Below, in pieces: positions 6,305-9,878 of a stretch of 9,878 nucleotides of DNA; position 1 is the first letter of the stretch, and each line of letters starts with the position of its first letter. The notes under the pieces were generated by a model. The model did no database searches and was not told where the DNA came from. It worked only from the letters and a program-made list of their open reading frames with translations. The DNA lies in assembly GCA_022562655.1 (NCBI GenBank), contig JADFOU010000058.1, positions 1-9,878 on the forward strand. Reading direction: 5' to 3'. Origin of the DNA: a candidate division TA06 bacterium. Lineage in GTDB: Bacteria; Hydrothermota; DG-26; E44-bin18; JADFOU01. The position numbers and the translations under genes were made by a program.

Positions 6305-6397
6305 TCCGATCCGCCTCCCTGGCCGACCCAGCCCGGGGTGGGGCGAGGAGAATCGGGCGGGGGAAAGTACGAAGAGGTTTGGGCTTGGCAGGCGGAG
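6305..6397. other. G+C-rich island with short inverted ends, no ORF
   Basis: In an otherwise AT-leaning spacer (6290-6455), this stretch is strongly G+C-rich. The + strand carries G-runs (GGGGTGGGG and GGGCGGGGG) and one C-rich side (CCCAGCCCGGGG). Its borders carry TCCGCCTCCC (6310-6319) and the inverted GGCAGGCGGA (6387-6396), 9 of 10 matching. It encodes nothing apparent and no tRNA or rRNA fold was recognised. It may be a small repeat family member or a mobile-element remnant. The rest of the spacer holds only AT-rich sequence and the palindrome GACCTATAGGTC (6446-6457), which overlaps the stop of the next gene. Confidence 0.45.
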
Positions 6398-6455
6398 TGA
6401 CTATTGAATTTTTTGACTCGTTTCGAATCGCGGAATTCTAATTTAGACCTATAGG

Positions 6456-7514
6456 TCACTGGACAATTCCATAGACTGGAATTTTGATCAAGGATTGATC
6501 ATCGAAGTTGGTTTGAATGGTGAGGCTGCCTTGCAACCGTCCCTTGGGTGCATCCGGTGAGAGTTTCACCTCGATCTCATAAGATTTTCCACTCTCTTTC
6601 TCTTGGGTTTCCACTAAGATATGAGGTGAGTTTGTCTCTACCTTCAAGATCTTCAGCCCCCCCTTCCTGCTGGTGAGGGTTACCTTTCGCGTTAATCCCT
6701 GTTTGATTTGGGAGGATTGGAAAGTAATGGCAGTAGGAACCACCTGAATAGGACCGCTCACAGTTCCCGTCACCCGAACAGTGAGGCTGGGCTTTCTGTC
6801 ATCGTTGGTCTCAATTTTCAGGTTGGCTCTGATTCGTCCAATCGGGGCATCGGGTTTCAGGGTTACGGTAATCGGAATCCCCACCTCCTCTTTCTCCTCT
6901 CCGCTCTTTTTCTTGAAGAGGTTCCTAAATTTTGCTGTAAACCGCTCTCCCCAGCTTCCTGGATTTTCCACCTCTGCCACCAGATACGGCTGATTCGACT
7001 CCACCTTTGTAATCTTAAAATTCGGAAGGGTTTTGGGTGGGATAATCCGAATGGTTTGTGTCACCGGCTCTCCCCGAAAGACTGTCCCCAGGTTGAGAGG
7101 GTCGGGCTTCACTTCAATATACTTCTTGATTAGACCGGTGATCGTGAGTTTCGCTGAGGGTTCGTTGGGGTCATTGGATTGAACAGTGATGGTTTTTGTC
7201 TGCTTTCCCGCTCTCCGGGTGGAGTCAAAGGTTGCCTTGATCTCTCCTTTCTCTCCCGGAGGGATCACTTTCTCACTCAGCAGAGCGACTGTGCATCCGC
7301 AGGAAGAACTCACCTTGTCAATGACCAGTTCTCCATCTCCAGTGTTGGTAAATGAGAAGACATGGATCACTTTATCCCCTTCAAAGGCAGTTCCCCAATT
7401 GTACTCCCTTTCCTCAAACCGGATCTTGGGATCTTTGTTCTGCCCTTCCCCTTCCCCGAATGGGAATATAACAAAGGGAACGACCATCCCCAAAACAAGG
7501 AATAATTTTCTCAT
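6456..7514 (-). CDS. Exported DUF1573-domain protein with Ig-like repeats
   Basis: This 352-residue protein has an N-terminal signal peptide (MRKLFLVLGMVVPFVIFPFG) and then a DUF1573 domain (about 30-128) with the family signatures FSFTNTGDGELVI (53-65), SSCGCT (70-75) and IPPGEKGEIKATFD (84-97). Two further Ig-like beta-sandwich segments follow (about 132-250 and 255-351), each with the ASH/HYDIN-like pattern of 'values fall, then LSPDAP.G...L.I.TN'. The middle one contains a basic insertion (FRNLFKKKSGEEKEE, 196-210). The function of DUF1573 proteins is not established; they are usually periplasmic or surface proteins with the SSCGC pair (C72, C74). The start is secure: a strong ribosome-binding site, AAGGAGG (7526-7520), lies five bases before the ATG. 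It follows the DUF255 gene by 88 bases and is probably in the same operon. Confidence 0.9.
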   Translation of the reverse strand: MRKLFLVLGMVVPFVIFPFGEGEGQNKDPKIRFEEREYNWGTAFEGDKVIHVFSFTNTGDGELVIDKVSSSCGCTVALLSEKVIPPGEKGEIKATFDSTRRAGKQTKTITVQSNDPNEPSAKLTITGLIKKYIEVKPDPLNLGTVFRGEPVTQTIRIIPPKTLPNFKITKVESNQPYLVAEVENPGSWGERFTAKFRNLFKKKSGEEKEEVGIPITVTLKPDAPIGRIRANLKIETNDDRKPSLTVRVTGTVSGPIQVVPTAITFQSSQIKQGLTRKVTLTSRKGGLKILKVETNSPHILVETQEKESGKSYEIEVKLSPDAPKGRLQGSLTIQTNFDDQSLIKIPVYGIVQ

Positions 7515-7602
7515 TCTTTCCTCCTTTTCTTTGTTAAATAGTTAAAGGGTTATAGGGTTAAATTTAACCAATCACTAATTAACCATTTAACGGATTTTTT
7601 GG
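7515..7602. repeat. AT-rich repeat spacer with palindrome between DUF255 and DUF1573 genes
   Basis: Apart from the DUF1573 ribosome-binding site, this spacer consists of TTAAA/TTTAA repeats. It includes a perfect 14-base palindrome, GGTTAAATTTAACC (7556-7569), and one copy of ATTTAACCAATNAC (7562-7575), the same motif that occurs twice at 4276-4304. Further partial copies (TTAACCATTTAAC, 7579-7591) follow. The T-run at 7595-7600 lies on the + strand, so it does not terminate the - strand operon. Confidence 0.5.
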
Positions 7603-9516
7603 TTAAAGATTTTCTCGAACAAACTCCCTCACTCTTTTCTGTAGCCCCTCAGCGTTCTCGATGGGGGCGGAACAGAGGCTTTCGATGCAGACATAAACCG
7701 CTGGGGTATCCATCTCGGGAAACGTGATCTCTCCCACCTGCAGTTCATCTACTGCCGGATCCAAAAGTTTCACCACCTTCCTCGGCTCATAGAGCCTCAA
7801 AATCTCTTTGTGGAGTTTCTTTGCATCCCGGTGCTTCCTGGATCCCACGAGGACAATCTTGACAGGATAGTGGAGAAACCGCTCAAGGGCTAAAGCATAT
7901 CCAGCGCCAAATATTCCCTGTTGGGGTGCCAGATCTGCAAAGGCGAATAGGGCCTTCTCCGCCCCCTCCCTGAACTCCTCCTTCCCTGTCAGGTGATAGA
8001 GCCGATTCAAAACCCGGACGGCATCGCTATTCACTTCCAAGTTCTTATCCCTCCTGGAGACCGTCCCAAAAGCCTCCATACTCTTCGCCACATCATAGAA
8101 TCCCCCAGAAACTTCATCTTCATAGTCCCGAATCAGGATCTCCGCCAAGATCTCCCCTCTTTCGAGGAACTTTGAATCTCCACTCACCTCATAACCATCT
8201 AATAGGGCTTGCGCCATATAGACCTGATCCTTCAAGACCCCTTCCACCTGAGAACCCTCTTCTGTCAAAAGATGGCGCATCCCCTTCCCTTCGACATAGG
8301 ATTCTTTCCAGAGGCGGTCCAGGGTTTTGAGGGCAAAATGTTTGTATCGTTCCTTCCCCAGAACTGTAGAGGCAAGGAGGTAACTCCCGACCATCTTCCC
8401 ATTCCAATCCGTATAGAGGGTCGGGTCCACATAGGGAATCCCATATCGTCCCCGATCCTTCCTCTTCAGGGGGTAATACTTCTCACCCGGGAGGGCTTCC
8501 ACATCGGCATCTTGACTTCCATAAAAGCCCCCTCTCTCTCGATCCGCAAGGGTCGCTTCTACATACCGAAGAACCCCTTTGGCAGTCTCCGAATATTTCT
8601 TCTCACCTGTGACCTGGAACATCTCCAGATAACTCTGAAGAATTTCTGCATTCACATCCAGCATCTTCTCATAATGGGGGGATTTCCAGTTATGGCTGGT
8701 AGAATAGCGGAAGAACCCCCCTTCTTCTTCATCATACAAACCTTTCCTCATTCCGTCAAGTGTCTTTCGAGCAATCTGGAGAAACCCTTCCTTCCTTGTC
8801 TTATGATATTGAAAGAATGCCAGTTTTAGGGCATTTGAGTTCGGGAATTTGGGTCGAAACCCAAATCCCCCATACGTGGTGTCAAAACTCTCCTCCAGGG
8901 ATAGAAGAATTTCATCGACGATCTCCTCTGAAAGTTTCGTATTTTCCGACGCGGTCTTCTTCCGCACTTGTTGTTCTTTCCGGAAAGCGGCGATTTCCTG
9001 GTAAATACTGTCTCGATGGGTCTTGTAGAAGTCGCTTAATTGGATAAGGAGGGACTTCATCTCTTCTGGAGGAACATAGGTTCTTGCGAAGATCTTTTCA
9101 CCCGTAGGGGTGAGAAAGGCTGTGGTGGGCCATCCCCCGGAGAGGTAGCGGTCGTTCACATCCGGTCTCCGATCCGCATCCACCCGGATGGGAACAAATC
9201 TTTCATTGATGAGTAGGGCAACCTCGGAATTCTCATAGGTCTCCCGGTCCATCACATGGCACCAGTGACACCATACAGCGGTAAGGTCCAGAAGGATCAG
9301 CTTATCCTCTTTCTCTGCAACTTGAAAGGGCTTCTCCCCCCACTCGTACCATCGAATTTCCTCCCCTCGCAACCCTTCCACTCCAATGACAAATGATCCG
9401 CCTAAGGCGAAAAATACGACAAATAAACGAGCGCAAAGAAACTTCGAGATTCGGAGTTCCTTGTTCGATATTCGAATTCGAAATTCTCTATTTTTCATTT
9501 TTCTTAGGTCTTTCAT
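7603..9516 (-). CDS. DUF255 / YyaL-type thioredoxin-like protein with six-hairpin domain, exported
   Basis: This 637-residue protein has an N-terminal hydrophobic signal/anchor (about 29-45) and then the DUF255 thioredoxin-fold domain (about 52-180) with the redox motif AVWCHWCHVMD (C83, C86) and the cis-proline region GGWPTTAFLTP (127-137). An alpha/alpha six-hairpin domain runs from about 195 to 550 (GGFGFRPKFPN, 216-226; EEGGFFRYSTSHNW, 264-277; HYEKMLDVNA, 281-290; GGFYGSQDAD, 329-338). Length fits the YyaL/spermatogenesis-associated-20 family, whose role is not settled; the CxxC suggests disulphide exchange. The start is uncertain. ATG 9516 has a GGAG directly abutting it. ATG 9498 (residue 7) would give a tidy 11-base overlap with the upstream gene. 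Residues about 10-26 are encoded by a repeat (TTCGAATTCGAA type), so they may be acquired sequence. Confidence 0.9.
   Translation of the reverse strand: MKDLRKMKNREFRIRISNKELRISKFLCARLFVVFFALGGSFVIGVEGLRGEEIRWYEWGEKPFQVAEKEDKLILLDLTAVWCHWCHVMDRETYENSEVALLINERFVPIRVDADRRPDVNDRYLSGGWPTTAFLTPTGEKIFARTYVPPEEMKSLLIQLSDFYKTHRDSIYQEIAAFRKEQQVRKKTASENTKLSEEIVDEILLSLEESFDTTYGGFGFRPKFPNSNALKLAFFQYHKTRKEGFLQIARKTLDGMRKGLYDEEEGGFFRYSTSHNWKSPHYEKMLDVNAEILQSYLEMFQVTGEKKYSETAKGVLRYVEATLADRERGGFYGSQDADVEALPGEKYYPLKRKDRGRYGIPYVDPTLYTDWNGKMVGSYLLASTVLGKERYKHFALKTLDRLWKESYVEGKGMRHLLTEEGSQVEGVLKDQVYMAQALLDGYEVSGDSKFLERGEILAEILIRDYEDEVSGGFYDVAKSMEAFGTVSRRDKNLEVNSDAVRVLNRLYHLTGKEEFREGAEKALFAFADLAPQQGIFGAGYALALERFLHYPVKIVLVGSRKHRDAKKLHKEILRLYEPRKVVKLLDPAVDELQVGEITFPEMDTPAVYVCIESLCSAPIENAEGLQKRVREFVRENL
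9443..9487. repeat. TTCGAA-type repeat inside the DUF255 gene start
   Basis: On the - strand this stretch reads as repeated GAATTTCGAATTCGAA / TATCGAACAAGG / CCGAATCTCGAAG units, with TTCGAA and GAATTC palindromes. Closely similar sequence is, to my knowledge, a frequent intergenic repeat in environmental bacterial genomes and gives spurious 'EFRIRNSEFRI' N-termini when translated. Here it encodes residues about 10-25 of the DUF255 protein, between the start codon and the signal peptide. Confidence 0.55.
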
Positions 9517-9878
9517 CTCCTACAACCTTCTCCAGCCAATTGAGAATAAGGTCTTCCAAACCTTCTTCCTTATCAAAAATCCTCGTCCCGTGCCCTGCAT
9601 TTTTGTAAATCTTCAATTCTTTCTCACCCTTCGCCAACTCATAGAGTTTCTTTGCAGATTGATAGGCGTATTTATCCTCCTCGCTGGCAACGATGAGGAC
9701 AGGTCGATCGCCATATGCCTTCATCGCCTCTTCTGTTTTAACCCCACGATAGTCAAGCCCTGCGGAGAGGAGAACGACCCCCTTGACCCTCTCATCCGTA
9801 GCGGCATAGTTGAGGGCGACATTCCCTCCAATGCTCGCTCCTATAACGATTAAATTGTACCAGACAATATTCTTTTCC
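9488..9878 (-). CDS. Alpha/beta-hydrolase, C-terminal part (5' end beyond the window)
   Basis: The frame is open from the window edge; the first whole codon is at 9877-9875, so the real start lies outside. About 129 residues are visible. All three catalytic elements of a serine hydrolase can be read: the nucleophile elbow IGASIGGN (Ser codon 9835-9833), the acid in LIVASEEDKYA, and the histidine in KNAGHGTRIF. Around them are the strand VKGVVLLSAGLDYRG and the C-terminal helix LEDLILNWLEKVV. This is the dienelactone-hydrolase / acyl-peptidase-like type, probably an esterase of unknown substrate. It overlaps the DUF255 start by 11-29 bases, depending on the start chosen, so the two are probably cotranscribed. 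The ATG at 9724 is internal. Confidence 0.88.
   Translation of the reverse strand, partial: EKNIVWYNLIVIGASIGGNVALNYAATDERVKGVVLLSAGLDYRGVKTEEAMKAYGDRPVLIVASEEDKYAYQSAKKLYELAKGEKELKIYKNAGHGTRIFDKEEGLEDLILNWLEKVVGDERPKKNEK

Noticed and set aside
6446..6457. GACCTATAGGTC palindrome as terminator of the DUF1573 gene
   Set aside because: Only 12 bases with no loop and no T-run following on the - strand; it overlaps the stop codon and may be chance.
6708..7133. 141-codon open frame on the + strand inside the DUF1573 gene
   Set aside because: It is a shadow of a real gene with a strong ribosome-binding site on the other strand.
7595..7600. T-run as part of an intrinsic terminator
   Set aside because: It lies on the + strand without a G+C-rich stem before it, while the flanking genes run on the - strand.
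8209..8829. 206-codon open frame on the + strand inside the DUF255 gene
   Set aside because: It is antisense to well-conserved six-hairpin motifs; low-complexity translation, no ribosome-binding site.

Overview
The window looks like bacterial DNA from an uncultured, probably environmental, didermic bacterium with a periplasm. It encodes several Sec-exported proteins, a four-haem c-type cytochrome fusion and a periplasmic thioredoxin-like system. The main block (about 800-9878) has a gene content I would associate with Nitrospirota or deltaproteobacteria-like lineages. That placement is a weak inference from gene families and from the style of the intergenic repeats; there is no marker gene. 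The first 700 bases differ: they are more AT-rich and encode a Thr/Ser-rich protein (repeated 'TSTF'-like motifs) of a style I associate with Candidate Phyla Radiation (Parcubacteria-like) surface proteins. The change of style happens at a tRNA-Arg gene.

Layout: (1) 1-720, + strand: C-terminal part of a Ser/Thr-rich putative surface protein, then a tiny overlapping ORF that ends inside the tRNA. (2) 711-787: tRNA-Arg(ACG). (3) 826-2058, + strand: secreted PQQ-type sugar (glucose/sorbosone) dehydrogenase-like beta-propeller. (4) 2103-4615, - strand: a metal-resistance operon made of an ArsR/SmtB/CzrA-type repressor followed by a P1B-type metal-exporting ATPase. A well-formed operator/promoter overlaps the repressor start codon. 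(5) 4862-6238, - strand: a UshA-like (5'-nucleotidase-like) domain fused to a tetrahaem cytochrome c554-like domain. (6) 6456-9878, - strand: a DUF1573 protein, a DUF255/YyaL thioredoxin-like protein, and the C-terminal part of an alpha/beta hydrolase that overlaps it.

The repressor has the four zinc-binding residues of the CzrA alpha-5 site, so the ATPase is most likely a zinc (or cadmium/cobalt) exporter under zinc control. The - strand genes from 9878 down to 4862 form a co-oriented set of envelope proteins with redox character.

The most unusual part is not a gene. At least five intergenic spots carry short repetitive, often dyad-symmetric sequence, and several abut or enter start codons: a 15-nt-period ATTTAACCAATNAC repeat, an 8x7-nt dyad heptad array, a 116-bp inverted-repeat element made of CNGATNNCA units, and a 'TTCGAATTCGAA' repeat translated as the N-terminus of the DUF255 protein. 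No CRISPR array, transposase, integrase or rRNA was seen. I did not find a clearly new multi-gene system.
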